Below, in pieces: positions 43,109 through 53,600 of a DNA stretch of 64,000 bases. This DNA comes from Flavobacterium nitrogenifigens (GTDB lineage: Bacteria; Bacteroidota; Bacteroidia; Flavobacteriales; Flavobacteriaceae). The stretch covers positions 62,001 to 126,000 of the forward strand of contig NZ_QJRI01000181.1 of the NCBI RefSeq assembly GCF_003254565.1, written 5' to 3'. The first letter of the stretch is position 1, and the number at the start of each line of letters is the position of its first letter. The notes under the pieces are model-generated. The model was not told the DNA's origin and made no database searches. It was given only the letters and a program-made list of their open reading frames with translations. The translations under genes were made by a program, and so were the position numbers.

Positions 43109-43860
43109 TTTTCTAAAAATTTTGGTTAATTAATTAGTAATTTGATGCAATACTAAAACTTAATTTTCACTTTTCTCATCTAAAAATCATTACAAAAACA
43201 CATCAAACAGAAAAAAATAATATTATAAAAACACATCAAAAAAATTATAAAACATTTATTAACAGATATTTAAATCAAAAAAAAATAATACTAAAAAAAA
43301 GTTAATTTTAAAAAATAACACTACATAATATTCTCATCTAAAAATTTTATTAAAAATTATTAAAACTACAACGTGGTAGTAGTGCTTATCAAGACATAAA
43401 AAGCTATTCTACAAACAATTACAACAAAAAAACATTCTATTTTTACAAAAATCAAAAAATAAAGAATATCATATTTTTACCCTACTTTTTTTATATTATT
43501 ACTAATATTCTTCACTGAAAGAAAAATCTTATTTCACAAATTTTTATCAGATTTTTCATATTTAAAAGACTGCTAATAGTCAAAAAATAAAGGAATCCGT
43601 CTTGAAAAATTTGAGAAAAAGGCATTTTTTTCATGAACATTGATGCTAAAGCATTTTATGTTCAACTTTAAAATCTGATGAACTTCCATACTGAAAGTTT
43701 AAAAAATGGATTATACAAGTTTTACACAGTCTAAAAACTTACATAAAAAAGAGTTTTTCACAGTTTCCCTTAGTGTAGTGTATTTGCTAAACCATCACTT
43801 CGCATAAATATTGAGATATTGTCTTGAGAACAATCGTGAAATTTGTTTTTTTACTTATTA
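43109..43860. other. Long AT-rich leader/upstream region of susC
   Basis: About 750 bp with no gene I can support. The first 45 bp next to susC are repeated at 44102. A palindrome lies at 43365-43380. No clear TAnnTTTG box for susC was found, as might be expected of a promoter that needs the divergent regulator. Confidence 0.55.
43365..43380. promoter_or_regulatory. Palindrome upstream of susC
   Basis: ACTAC-N6-GTAGT, an isolated perfect inverted repeat in otherwise AT-only DNA, 257 bp before the susC ATG. The following AGTGCTTATC resembles AGTGGCTATC near 44330 in the duplicated region. Possible regulator site. Confidence 0.35.
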
Positions 43861-44101
43861 TCAATTTACCAATTCAAAATCAATGAAATTAATGGTCAAA
43901 GTTTCATTAGAGTAAACACCAATCTGAAATTTCCAATAAAGTCAGAGGAATTGCTTTATTAGATCCGTTTACTAAACTGTCGCGTCTTAAAATGGGGAAA
44001 CCTCTTTCATCATCAATAATTCCATTTGCCTCTTCAATAAACGCAACTATTAAAAACAGTAAAGAGGAAATACAAAAAATAAATATTTTTATCAATTTCA
44101 T
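43861..44101 (-). pseudogene. Decayed duplicate of the susC N-terminus
   Basis: An open frame from 44101 starts MKLIKIFIFCISSLLF, against MKLTKLLVFCISSLLF in the intact susC at 43108. NGIIDDERGFPI follows in place of NGIINDENGLPV. After a frameshift the DNA still aligns: SDFIGNFRL in another frame for SDFDGKFQM, then TLTINFIDF for TLTITFIGY. About 75 codons of homology remain; plug and barrel are gone. It cannot make a transporter. The 5' flanking DNA is duplicated as well. Confidence 0.8.
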
Positions 44102-44446
44102 TTTTCTAAAATTTTTGGTTAATTAATTAGTAATTTGGCGAAATGATAATAATTATTCCAATTAGAATGAGGCTAAATATTTTTATAAAAACACTTCAAA
44201 GCAAATTCTAACACATGACAAAAACACAACATTTATTTTATAATCTATTAATTTACAGCTTTTTAATTTTAAAAAAAATATTACATAAATGTTAGTTTAA
44301 AAAAAAACGTATATTACATTAGTTTAATAGTGGCTATCGTTATATAAATTAAAAATAATTTAAAAGATATCATTATTTAAGATTAACAAATCAATAGCTT
44401 AAAATCAAAATAAAACATTTATTATAAAAATTATACTTAAAATTTT
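44102..44446. other. Duplicated susC leader and upstream region of the regulator
   Basis: The first bases (TTTTTCTAAAATTTTTGGTT, then AATTAATTAGTAATTTG) match the sequence just upstream of the intact susC start almost base for base. The rest is AT-rich with no gene. It also serves as upstream region of the plus-strand regulator at 44447. Confidence 0.65.
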
Positions 44447-47326
44447 ATGAAATCCTTAGTTAGATCTTTCACATTATTTTTATTATTTTTCTTACATACA
44501 AAAAATTTCTCTCAGGTAAAAAATATCGGAATTCCAGATATAAAGAATTACAAAAGATCAGAATATAAAGGCGGAACTCAAAACTGGAGTATTGATCAGG
44601 ATAAAAATGGAAACATTTATTTTGCAAATAATAGTGGTCTGATACAATTTGATGGCTCAAACTGGCATAAATACTCCCTACCTAACAAATCTGAGATCAG
44701 AAGCTTAAAAATTGATGCTTCGGGAAGAATATTTGTTGGAGGAAATAATGAATTTGGATATTTTAAAAATGATGAAAAAGGAATTTTAAAATATCATTCT
44801 CTCTATAACCTTTTAAGCCCGATAGACAAGGAAAATATTAATCTTATTTGGAGAATTCATATTTTTAAAGGAGAAGTTATCTTTCAGTCTTTCAGCAAAG
44901 TCTTTTTTCTAAAAAATGAAAAAGTTACAACTCTAACCGCGCCTCACAATTTTCAGTTTTCATTTTTAGTAAATAACCGTTTGTATTTTCAGGATAAAAC
45001 TCTGGGTTTACTTGAATATAAAAACAGAAAACTTACTGCAATAAAAGGCACTACTTTTTTTAATGACAAGGAAATATGGTCTCTTTTTCCATTGCCTAAT
45101 AACAGATTATTATATGCTACATTGGAAAAAGGTCTTTTTGTGTCCGAAAATGGCATTATCAAACCTTGGGCAACAGAAGCCAACGAGTTCATCAAGAAAA
45201 ACACTTCGCTTGGCGGATCAATCATCAAAAACAAATTTATTATACTTAACTCTGTGTTAGACGGAGCCATTATCTGTGATTTAAACGGTAAAATAATCCA
45301 GCATTTAAATCGTCAAAAAGGTATTCAGAACAATACTATTCTTGTTTCTTTTGTTGACAAAAAAAGCAATATCTGGCTTGGTCTAGACAACGGTATAACT
45401 TTTATCAATGAGAATTCGCCTTTTTCTTATTTTGACTATAGTTATAATATAGGAACAGTCTATGCCTCGACAACTCATAACGGAAATCTTTATGTAGCCA
45501 CAAATCAAGGATTATTCTACCATACTTGGGGAAGCACATTTAGAGATAGTCCCTTTACAAGAGTTGAAGGAACAATCTCTCAAGTTTGGAATATTCAAGT
45601 CTTAAATAATGTTTTAATATGTGCAAGTAATAGTGGAGCCTTAATTATTGAAAATAATAGGGTGTCAAAAATACTGGATAGCAAAGGATATTTTGGGTTT
45701 AAAAAAATACCAGATCACGAAAATTATATTATTGGAGAAAGTTATAATGGGTTTTCAATTTTTAAGCGCTCAGCCACTGGATATGATTACCTTCATCAAG
45801 TAAAAGGATTTGATGAAACGACCAATAATTTTTCTGTTGAAATAGATGCAAACTATTTGTGGCTCAAGAAAAATCCGTTCTTATACCAAGTAAAGCTTTC
45901 TGAAGATCTACAAAGATTTGATTTTATAAAAAAGCATGTTGGCATTTCAGAAAAATTTAAAGGAATAAACAGTCTCCAAAGCATTAACGGAAAAGTATAT
46001 TTCCAAGTAAAAAATCATTTTTATAGATATTCTGTTGAACAAGAAACCTTTTTTGAGGATAAAAAAATAACGAAACTATTCGATGGAATCCCAACTATCA
46101 ACACCTTAATTGAGGATTCTGAAGGAAACCTCTGGTATGCGTTTAATGAATCCCTTGGCGTATTAGTCAAAAATAAAAATGGAACTTTTACTAAGAAACA
46201 AGCTATATTCTCGAACTTAACAGGGAATTTGGTAAACAATTATATTTCGGTTAACGCGATAGATCCGCAAAATATTTTCATAGGTTTAACAGATCGTTTG
46301 GCGCATTACAATTCAACTATTCCAAGCACTTTCATGACAAAACCAAAAGCTTTTATTGAAAGTTTTACGAATCCTGGAGATACTATTTTAACTGGAAATC
46401 TGACCAATAAATTGGAATCATATAGCATACCTTACAAATACAATCGTGTTAAATTTACTTTTGCTTCTCCAACGTACGAAAATCAGGAAAATGTAATGTA
46501 TTCGTATAAATTAGAGCCATTTGAAGAGAACTGGCGTGGCTGGTCCTCGACAGCCATTAAAGAGTATACAAATTTAAGAGAAGGCAATTATGTAATGAAA
46601 TTAAGGGCCAGAAACAGTTATGGCATAGAATCGAATATCACAGAGGTCGAGTTTACTGTATCACCTCCTTGGTACAGGCACTTTTTGGCTTATTTATTTT
46701 ACTTGGTACTCGTTTTACTTGGCGCTTATTTAATCTCTATCAGAATAAAATTGAAGATTAGAAAAAATAGGTATTACGAAACCATAGAACAGAGAAGATT
46801 ATATCTTGAAAAGGAATCGAAAATCAGGCATGAGCAGCATGATTTGGAAAAAGAAATTGAAAAACTGAAAAATGATAAGCTCCAAATCAAAATTTTAGCA
46901 AAAGACAAAGAGCTAGTAAACAATTCTCTACAGGTTGTAAAAAAGAATAAAGTTTTAAATGGAATTATTCATAAACTGAAAGATATCGATACTGGAATAT
47001 TGGATGAAACTACCAAAGCAGAGTTTAGCAAACTGCATAAAAGTATTGTAAAAGAAGTAAATACAGATAAAAGCTGGAAAGACTTAGAAAAACACATTAA
47101 AAATGTTCATTTTGAGTTCTTAAAACGCCTAAAAGGCCAGTACCCAACTATTTCTCCTAGAGAATTAGATTTATCTACTTATTTATTAATGAATATGTCG
47201 ACCAAAGAAATAGCCGAAATTATGAATATTTCTACAGGTGGAGTTGAATTGGCCCGTTATCGTTTAAGAAAGAAATTAGGGCTAAACAAAAAGGAAAACC
47301 TAATCGGATTTTTAATGAGTATTTAA
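44447..47326 (+). CDS. Transmembrane Y_Y_Y/LuxR-type regulator of the glycan locus
   Basis: 959 residues. Signal peptide 1-22. A periplasmic beta-propeller of repeated blades runs to about 600 (WSIDQDKNGNIYFANNSGLIQFDG, NIWLGLDNG, NLWYAFNE). A Y_Y_Y domain spans about 660-743 and one membrane helix about 745-768. A long cytoplasmic coiled coil follows, then a LuxR helix-turn-helix at about 903-948 (STKEIAEIMNISTGGVELARYRLRKKLGL). There is no kinase or receiver domain, unlike hybrid two-component glycan sensors. Divergent from susC, so it likely senses the glycan and activates the locus directly from the membrane. Confidence 0.88.
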   Translation: MKSLVRSFTLFLLFFLHTKNFSQVKNIGIPDIKNYKRSEYKGGTQNWSIDQDKNGNIYFANNSGLIQFDGSNWHKYSLPNKSEIRSLKIDASGRIFVGGNNEFGYFKNDEKGILKYHSLYNLLSPIDKENINLIWRIHIFKGEVIFQSFSKVFFLKNEKVTTLTAPHNFQFSFLVNNRLYFQDKTLGLLEYKNRKLTAIKGTTFFNDKEIWSLFPLPNNRLLYATLEKGLFVSENGIIKPWATEANEFIKKNTSLGGSIIKNKFIILNSVLDGAIICDLNGKIIQHLNRQKGIQNNTILVSFVDKKSNIWLGLDNGITFINENSPFSYFDYSYNIGTVYASTTHNGNLYVATNQGLFYHTWGSTFRDSPFTRVEGTISQVWNIQVLNNVLICASNSGALIIENNRVSKILDSKGYFGFKKIPDHENYIIGESYNGFSIFKRSATGYDYLHQVKGFDETTNNFSVEIDANYLWLKKNPFLYQVKLSEDLQRFDFIKKHVGISEKFKGINSLQSINGKVYFQVKNHFYRYSVEQETFFEDKKITKLFDGIPTINTLIEDSEGNLWYAFNESLGVLVKNKNGTFTKKQAIFSNLTGNLVNNYISVNAIDPQNIFIGLTDRLAHYNSTIPSTFMTKPKAFIESFTNPGDTILTGNLTNKLESYSIPYKYNRVKFTFASPTYENQENVMYSYKLEPFEENWRGWSSTAIKEYTNLREGNYVMKLRARNSYGIESNITEVEFTVSPPWYRHFLAYLFYLVLVLLGAYLISIRIKLKIRKNRYYETIEQRRLYLEKESKIRHEQHDLEKEIEKLKNDKLQIKILAKDKELVNNSLQVVKKNKVLNGIIHKLKDIDTGILDETTKAEFSKLHKSIVKEVNTDKSWKDLEKHIKNVHFEFLKRLKGQYPTISPRELDLSTYLLMNMSTKEIAEIMNISTGGVELARYRLRKKLGLNKKENLIGFLMSI

Positions 47327-47330
47327 AAAA

Positions 47331-47364
47331 AGAGGCTGTCTTGAAAATTTCTGAGACAGCCTCT
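47331..47364. terminator. Bidirectional terminator
   Basis: AGAGGCTGTC and GACAGCCTCT form the stem, with A-run before and T-run after. It separates the convergent regulator and murF genes. Confidence 0.9.
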
Positions 47365-47372
47365 ACTTTTTT

Positions 47373-48656
47373 TTAAATATATTCTAACGTTCGCTCTAAG
47401 GCCATACCTCGCGAACCTTTTATTAATATCATATTAGAATCAAATTTGAAGGTCGTAAGGAATTCAGCAAAAGCATCGAATGTTTCAAAAAACTGAATAT
47501 TTTCCTTCGAAATTTTATTCGCAAAAAATGATTTTCCCAATAAGAAGCATTGAGCTTCATTCTGATTTGCTAAAGAATCCACTATAACTTTATGCTCATA
47601 AAGGCTTTCATCTCCCAATTCGAACATATCTCCAAGAATCATAATCTTATTTTTCTTGTCTAACTGTAGGAAATTGGTAATCGCAACAGCCATACTGCTA
47701 GGATTAGCATTATAAGCATCTAAAATAATCTCATTTGATCCTTTTTGCATCATTTGAGACCTATTATTAGCTGGAATATAATTTTCAATAGCGCTCTTTA
47801 TATCACTTTCTTTAACATCAAAGTATTTTCCAATTGCTACTGCCGCATTAATATTATTGGCGTTGTAAAGTCCAATTAAATGCGATTCCACAGAAAAATT
47901 ATTGTAGGCGATAGTCACAAAAGGATTAGCTGAAATATTCTGAATATTTAAATCCGCATTTTCCTTTTTTACTCCAAAAGTAAATGATTTTATTTCTTTT
48001 GATTTCTCAATCTGAATAGGATCTTCCAAATTTACAAAAACCGTTTTCTGGTTTGCTGCAAGATATTGATACATTTCGCTTTTACCCGCAATTACTCCTT
48101 CTACTCCACCAAAACCCTCCAAATGTGCTTTTCCAAAATTGGTTATATATCCAAAATCTGGCTGTGCAATCTGGCATAGAAATTCGATTTCTTTTTGATG
48201 ATTGGCTCCCATTTCAACAATTCCAATCTCAGTTTCTTTGGTAAAAGAAAGCAAAGTCAATGGCACACCTATATGATTATTTAAATTGCCAATAGTCGCT
48301 TTTGTTTTGAACTTCTTTGACAGCACAACATTGATTAATTCTTTTGTCGTTGTTTTTCCGTTACTTCCTGTCAAAGCAACAATTGGAAGAGCCAAATAAG
48401 ATCTGTGGAATTTTGCCAATTCCTGAAGCGTTTGGAGACTGTTTTCTACCAAAATAGTCCTGTCGTCAATAAAATAAGATTCATTGTCTATAACAACAAA
48501 TAGAGCTCCTAAATCTAAAGCTTCTTTAGCAAATGTATTAGCATCAAAATTCTCCCCTTTAATAGCAAAAAACATCGAATTCTTTTCGATTTTTCTTGTA
48601 TCAATAGACAGAGAACTGCATTGTAAAAACAAGTTATGAATGTCTTGAATATTCAT
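47373..48656 (-). CDS. murF: UDP-N-acetylmuramoyl-tripeptide--D-alanyl-D-alanine ligase
   Basis: 427 residues. Adds D-Ala-D-Ala to UDP-MurNAc-tripeptide in the cytoplasm, the last soluble step of the peptidoglycan precursor. ATP loop ALTGSNGKTTTKELI (about residues 95-109), TIGNLNNHIGVPLTLL, EMGANHQKEI and the C-terminal LDAYNANPSSM and ILGDMFELG motifs identify MurF rather than MurC, D or E. It lies downstream of gldJ but is separated by a strong hairpin, so it may have its own promoter. Confidence 0.97.
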   Translation of the reverse strand: MNIQDIHNLFLQCSSLSIDTRKIEKNSMFFAIKGENFDANTFAKEALDLGALFVVIDNESYFIDDRTILVENSLQTLQELAKFHRSYLALPIVALTGSNGKTTTKELINVVLSKKFKTKATIGNLNNHIGVPLTLLSFTKETEIGIVEMGANHQKEIEFLCQIAQPDFGYITNFGKAHLEGFGGVEGVIAGKSEMYQYLAANQKTVFVNLEDPIQIEKSKEIKSFTFGVKKENADLNIQNISANPFVTIAYNNFSVESHLIGLYNANNINAAVAIGKYFDVKESDIKSAIENYIPANNRSQMMQKGSNEIILDAYNANPSSMAVAITNFLQLDKKNKIMILGDMFELGDESLYEHKVIVDSLANQNEAQCFLLGKSFFANKISKENIQFFETFDAFAEFLTTFKFDSNMILIKGSRGMALERTLEYI

Positions 48657-48701
48657 TTATATATTTTTTAATAAGTCATAAAAGTAGAAAAAAAACAATA
48701 A

Positions 48702-48752
48702 AAAAATTCCAAATTCCAGACTGAATATTCAGCTTTTGGAATTTGGAATTTT
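48702..48752. repeat. Inverted heptamer repeat, probable gldJ terminator
   Basis: AAATTCC, AAATTCC on the left face GGAATTT, GGAATTT on the right. An inner palindrome, CTGAATATTCAG, lies in the loop. On the minus strand T-runs follow the stem, fitting termination after gldJ. Confidence 0.8.
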
Positions 48753-48774
48753 TTATTATTTGAATTCCTAAATC

Positions 48775-50466
48775 TTAGTTTCTAGGAGATTTTCTTTTTT
48801 CAGATTTTGAACCTACTCTAGACATTGCACATCTGAAACCAATATAATCAGTTGCCATATCTTGAGGGAAGTATCTTCTTTGAGCTGGATCTAACCAGTA
48901 AGCTCTGTCTCTCCAAGAACCTCCTTTGTAAACTCTTACTTTATCATCGATTAAAGTTGTACGTTTACTAGAGTTATCATATTTTCTGATCATTTTTCCT
49001 AAACTGTCTGTTGTAACGTTATGTTTAGGAGAGTTGTACATTGCCTGATCTGCTTTAGGTCCAGACTCTGAATCACCAAAATCAAAAAATCTAGAAGATT
49101 GCTTATCACCATCTCTGTAATTGATGTTATCGCTTGTACTGAAATTTTGTCTTAAATACGTTTCTTGTTCGTCAACTGGCACTTGTGCAATTTCTCCCGG
49201 AAGGTTTCTTGCAATAACTTTACCATTACTTAAAGTATCATATTTAATAGTAGATGTTGTAACGATTTCAATTTTACCATCTTTACCAATTTTGTTTTTA
49301 GCATATTGGTTACCTCTATAATAGTTAAAATCATTTGCCTCGTTATCAATAATAGGTCTGTAAACGTCAGCTACCCATTCTGCAACGTTTCCTGCCATAT
49401 CATATAGACCGAAATCGTTTGGTGCATAACTTTTCACAGCATTTGTAATATCTGCTCCGTCATCTGACCAACCTGCAATTCCACCGTAATCACCGTTTCC
49501 TTGTTTAAAGTTAGCCAATTGGTCACCTTTGTTTTTACGTTTGTTAGAACGTGTGTAATCTCCAGACCAAGGATATTTCTTTTGTCCTTTATAAATATTG
49601 TATTCTCTTTGTCCAACATCAGCAGCAGCAGCGTATTCCCACTCAGCTTCTGTAGGAAGTCTGTATTCTGGTAAAATAATTCCAGATGAACGTTGAGCAT
49701 AAACATTTTTCTCTTCTGGCACAACACCATCTTTACCTGCTTTAGGTCTTCTTCCGTCAGGATTTTTCTTTATTACAATCTCTTCGCTTGCACCACGTGA
49801 TGTACTTGGAGACATTAAATATCCTTCAGTATTAAATGCATTTTCAGCATTAACATCATTTGTTTTAGCTCCTTTTTTAAGATACCCGTTTTTCTCTAAA
49901 ACAGCCTCGTTTACACGGTCTGTTCTCCATTTACTGAACTCAACAGCTTGAATCCAGTTAACACCAACTACAGGATAGTTAGCATAAGATGGGTGTCTTA
50001 AATAGTTATTAGTCATCGTTTCGTTGTATCCTAAACGATTTCTCCATACTAATGTATCAGGAGATGCTCCTTCGTAAATGTTTTTGTAATTTTCTTCTGT
50101 TGGTGGGAAAACTTTCTTTAACCACTCTAGGTATTCTAAGTACATACCGTTCGTAACTTCGGTTTCATCCATATAGAATGATTGAACGTGTTGTTGAGTT
50201 GGCGTGTTATTCCAATCGTGCATAACATCATCCTGTACTTTACCCATAGTAAACGTACCTCCTTCAACAAAAACCAAACCAGGACCAGCCTGTTGTTTTT
50301 TACCTGCATTTCTGGCAGCAGTTCCATTCTGACTATCTACATCCCAGCCAGTAGCTCTAGAAGCGTGAGTGGAACTCGATTTTTTGCTACAACTAGCCGT
50401 GCCCAACATCAATACCATTGACATCATTAACTGCAAGACTACAATTTTGTTTACTTTCATACTCAT
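48775..50466 (-). CDS. gldJ: Gliding motility lipoprotein GldJ
   Basis: 563 residues, the expected GldJ length. Lipobox GTASCSKK. An FGE-sulfatase-like (SUMF1) fold fills the protein: FVEGGTFTMGKV, YRLPTEAEWEYAAAA, NDFGLYDMAGNVAEWVADVYRP, VYKGGSWRDRAYW and DYIGFRCAMS. Large insertions distinguish it from GldK. GldJ forms part of the outer-membrane gliding machinery and stabilises GldK, so type IX secretion also depends on it. It lies divergently from porU, as in F. johnsoniae. Confidence 0.96.
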   Translation of the reverse strand: MSMKVNKIVVLQLMMSMVLMLGTASCSKKSSSTHASRATGWDVDSQNGTAARNAGKKQQAGPGLVFVEGGTFTMGKVQDDVMHDWNNTPTQQHVQSFYMDETEVTNGMYLEYLEWLKKVFPPTEENYKNIYEGASPDTLVWRNRLGYNETMTNNYLRHPSYANYPVVGVNWIQAVEFSKWRTDRVNEAVLEKNGYLKKGAKTNDVNAENAFNTEGYLMSPSTSRGASEEIVIKKNPDGRRPKAGKDGVVPEEKNVYAQRSSGIILPEYRLPTEAEWEYAAAADVGQREYNIYKGQKKYPWSGDYTRSNKRKNKGDQLANFKQGNGDYGGIAGWSDDGADITNAVKSYAPNDFGLYDMAGNVAEWVADVYRPIIDNEANDFNYYRGNQYAKNKIGKDGKIEIVTTSTIKYDTLSNGKVIARNLPGEIAQVPVDEQETYLRQNFSTSDNINYRDGDKQSSRFFDFGDSESGPKADQAMYNSPKHNVTTDSLGKMIRKYDNSSKRTTLIDDKVRVYKGGSWRDRAYWLDPAQRRYFPQDMATDYIGFRCAMSRVGSKSEKRKSPRN

Positions 50467-50582
50467 TCTTAGGTGATAAATTTAGGTGCTGCAATATAAT
50501 AATTAACATTTAATTGGCAACATCTGTTCTAATAATTTTATTTAGCTGTTTTTTACCAGAAAATAACCTTTAGTTACGAACG

Positions 50583-50590
50583 CAAAAATA
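50583..50590 (-). promoter_or_regulatory. -7 box candidate for gldJ
   Basis: TATTTTTG on the minus strand, exact TAnnTTTG match, 117 bp before the gldJ ATG in the gldJ/porU divergent gap (50467-50672). This implies a leader of about 110 nt. No equally good box was found for porU. Confidence 0.45.
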
Positions 50591-50672
50591 TACTTTTTAT
50601 TATTACTATAACATGAAATAGTATATTTTTACTTACTAAATATTTTTTAATTAAATCTCGCCTTTTTAACAG

Positions 50673-53600
50673 ATGAAGCAAGCATTTCTAATTTACTTTT
50701 TTTTAATCCCAATCATCTCGTTTTCACAGACAAATGGAGCTATAACAATCGATTGGCAAAATAAAAAAGAGATAAATTATGGCGAAAGCAAAATCATAAT
50801 TCCGTACTTTTTAGGAACCAGTTTCCGCTTCGACATTACAAAAAAAAGCATCGCATTACTTCAAAACCTAAATCAATCTGGCATTTCAAACGGCAGTTCA
50901 GTGCAAATTAGCAACATCGTATATGAATCGATTTCAAGCGCTGATTTAGGAGATTTAACAATTGAAAATATCCCTGAGACACCTAATGAATCCATAATAG
51001 TTACAAACGCAAGAGACATACGATATTCTTTCCTTTCTTTATCACCAATAATTAAGGCAGGAAACAGCTACAAACGCATAAAGTCCTTTTCTTACTTTAT
51101 TAGCAATTCAAACACGCGAACTGCATCGACTTCTTCATTTCAAAAATCGGCGGCAATAGTAAATTCTGTTTTGGCTTCTGGAGATTGGTATCGCTTTTAT
51201 ATCCAAAAATCAGGGGTTTATAAAATAGATAGGTCTTTTTTGCAAAGTTTAGGATTTGACGTTTCTAAAGTTGATCCGAGAAGAATAAAAATTTATGGAA
51301 ACGGCGGAAGAATGCTCCCTCTTGCCAACAGCAATTACTACCCAGATGATTTAACAGAAAATGCCATACAAATAACTGGCGAAAACGACGGTGTTTTTAA
51401 CAATGAAGATTATATTCTTTTTTATGCTGAAGGAACTGACAACTGGAATTCTGAAAGCCAAACCAATTTAAACTTATACGACACCAAGTCCTATTATTAT
51501 ATTACCGTTTCTGGAGGAGATGGCAAGCGAATTCAAAACCTAAATCAACCGACAGGGAATAGCACTTTAGAATTAAACACGTTTGATGACTATCAATACC
51601 ACGAAATCGACCAAACCAACATTGTGCATCTTGGACGTCAATGGCTCGGAGAATCATTTGATATTAATCAAGAACAGGAATTCACTTTTAGTTTTCCAAA
51701 CCTAGACGTTTCTGCACCTGTAAAAATTGAGATAAACGCAGCTGCCGCATCTTTTACACCTACTTCTTTTGCCATAACAGCCAACGGACAAAATGTAGGC
51801 TCCATAAATTTTTCATCTTTAATACCCAATTCTGACACAAAATACACCACAGGCAAACTTCCTGCAAATACTCAATTTACCGGAGCAGACAATATCAAAA
51901 TAAAACTTACCTATAATAATAATGGTGTTCCAGGATCAAAAGGCTATCTGGATTACATCAACCTAACAGCAAAACGAAAACTTTTAGGCTTAGGCAAACA
52001 ATTTCATTTTCAATACAACGCTGCAGGTTCTACAGCTGGAATTGTCAATTATACTATTGGAAACGCATCAGGAATAACTCAAATTTGGGACGTCACAGAC
52101 CTATATAATGCTTCTAAAGCTGAAAACACCAATCAGTCTTCTTTTAGCTTTAAAGCTAATTTAGGAGAGGTTAGAAAATATGTTGCAATAGATCCTTCTG
52201 ATTATTACACTCCACTAAAAGAAAATCAGTCAAAAATTGCCAATCAAAATTTAAAAGGAACAATTTTTAGAAACAGCCAAAATGTTTTTCAAGATATTGA
52301 TTATGTTATAATAACTCCAAAATCTTTAGCTTCTCAAGCAGAGAGATTGGCCAATTTTCACAGAACAAATTCTGGTTTAATCGTAAAGGTTATTTCTTTG
52401 GAAAACATCTATCAAGAATTTTCTTCTGGCAAACAAGACATTGCCGCTATTCGAAATTGTGTCAAATATGTTTACGACAATGCTTCTTCACCAGATAAGA
52501 GAGTGCGCTACTTAAACTTATTCGGAGACGCTTCGTATGATTACAAAGACAGAATTACAAACAACACTAATATTGTACCTATCTACCAATCCTTAATAAG
52601 CAATACTGTCGGCGAAGCTTCATTTGCCTCTGATGATTTTTACGGATTAATGGATGCTAACGAAGGAGTTGTTATTCCGTCTCTTGGCGGGATCGATATT
52701 GCTTTAGGAAGAATGCTAGTTTCAGACAACGCGCAAGCTCAGGAAATGGTCAATAAAGTCATCGAATATCATGACATAAAATCTTACGGAAATTGGAGAA
52801 ACAATGTCGTTTTAATTAGCGATGACTCAGATAGACCAGGCGACCAAACTTTGCAAGCCAACCAAAACGCACTTGCAGATCTAATCGCGACTGAAAAACC
52901 TTTTTTTAATATTGATAAAATTTTTCTGGATGCTTATACTCAAGAAGCTTCTGCTGGCGGATCGCGATACCCAAAAGCGAGAACTGATTTCTTTAATGCT
53001 TTTGAAAAAGGCGCTCTAATATTTAATTATTTAGGACATGGCGGTGAAGATGGATTAGCAAGCGAAAGAATTTGGGAGAAATCTGACGGACAAAACCTTA
53101 GCAATCAATACAAATACCCCTTATTCATAACCATTACATGTGAATTTTCTCGTTTTGATGACCCTACAAGACCAACAGCCGGCGAATATGTATATTGGAA
53201 TCCGAAAGGAGGCGCGATTTCAATGTTGACTACAGTTCGCGAAATCGGACAAACAAATGCCGAAGAATTTAACAAAACACTGAGTAAAAACCTTCTTTCT
53301 TATGGTTCAAATCAATACAATACTATTGCAGAATCATTAAGAATATCCAAAAATGAAAATCCTAGCTCTTCTAGCAATGTTGTCTTTTATATAGGCGATC
53401 CTGCTTTAATGCTCGCTATTCCAAAACCACGAATTAATTTAACGAAAGTGAACGATATTGTGATTTCGCAAGCGATTCCCGATTTAAAATCATTATCTAA
53501 AATAAAAATATCAGGAGAAATAACAGACGAAAACAATACTCTTTTAAACAATTATAACGGAGAATTAGCGACCGCCATATTTGACAAGTTAATCACAAAT

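Noticed and set aside
43907..44101. 64-residue open frame as a real small gene
   Set aside because: It is a frameshifted copy of the susC N-terminus, listed as pseudogene.
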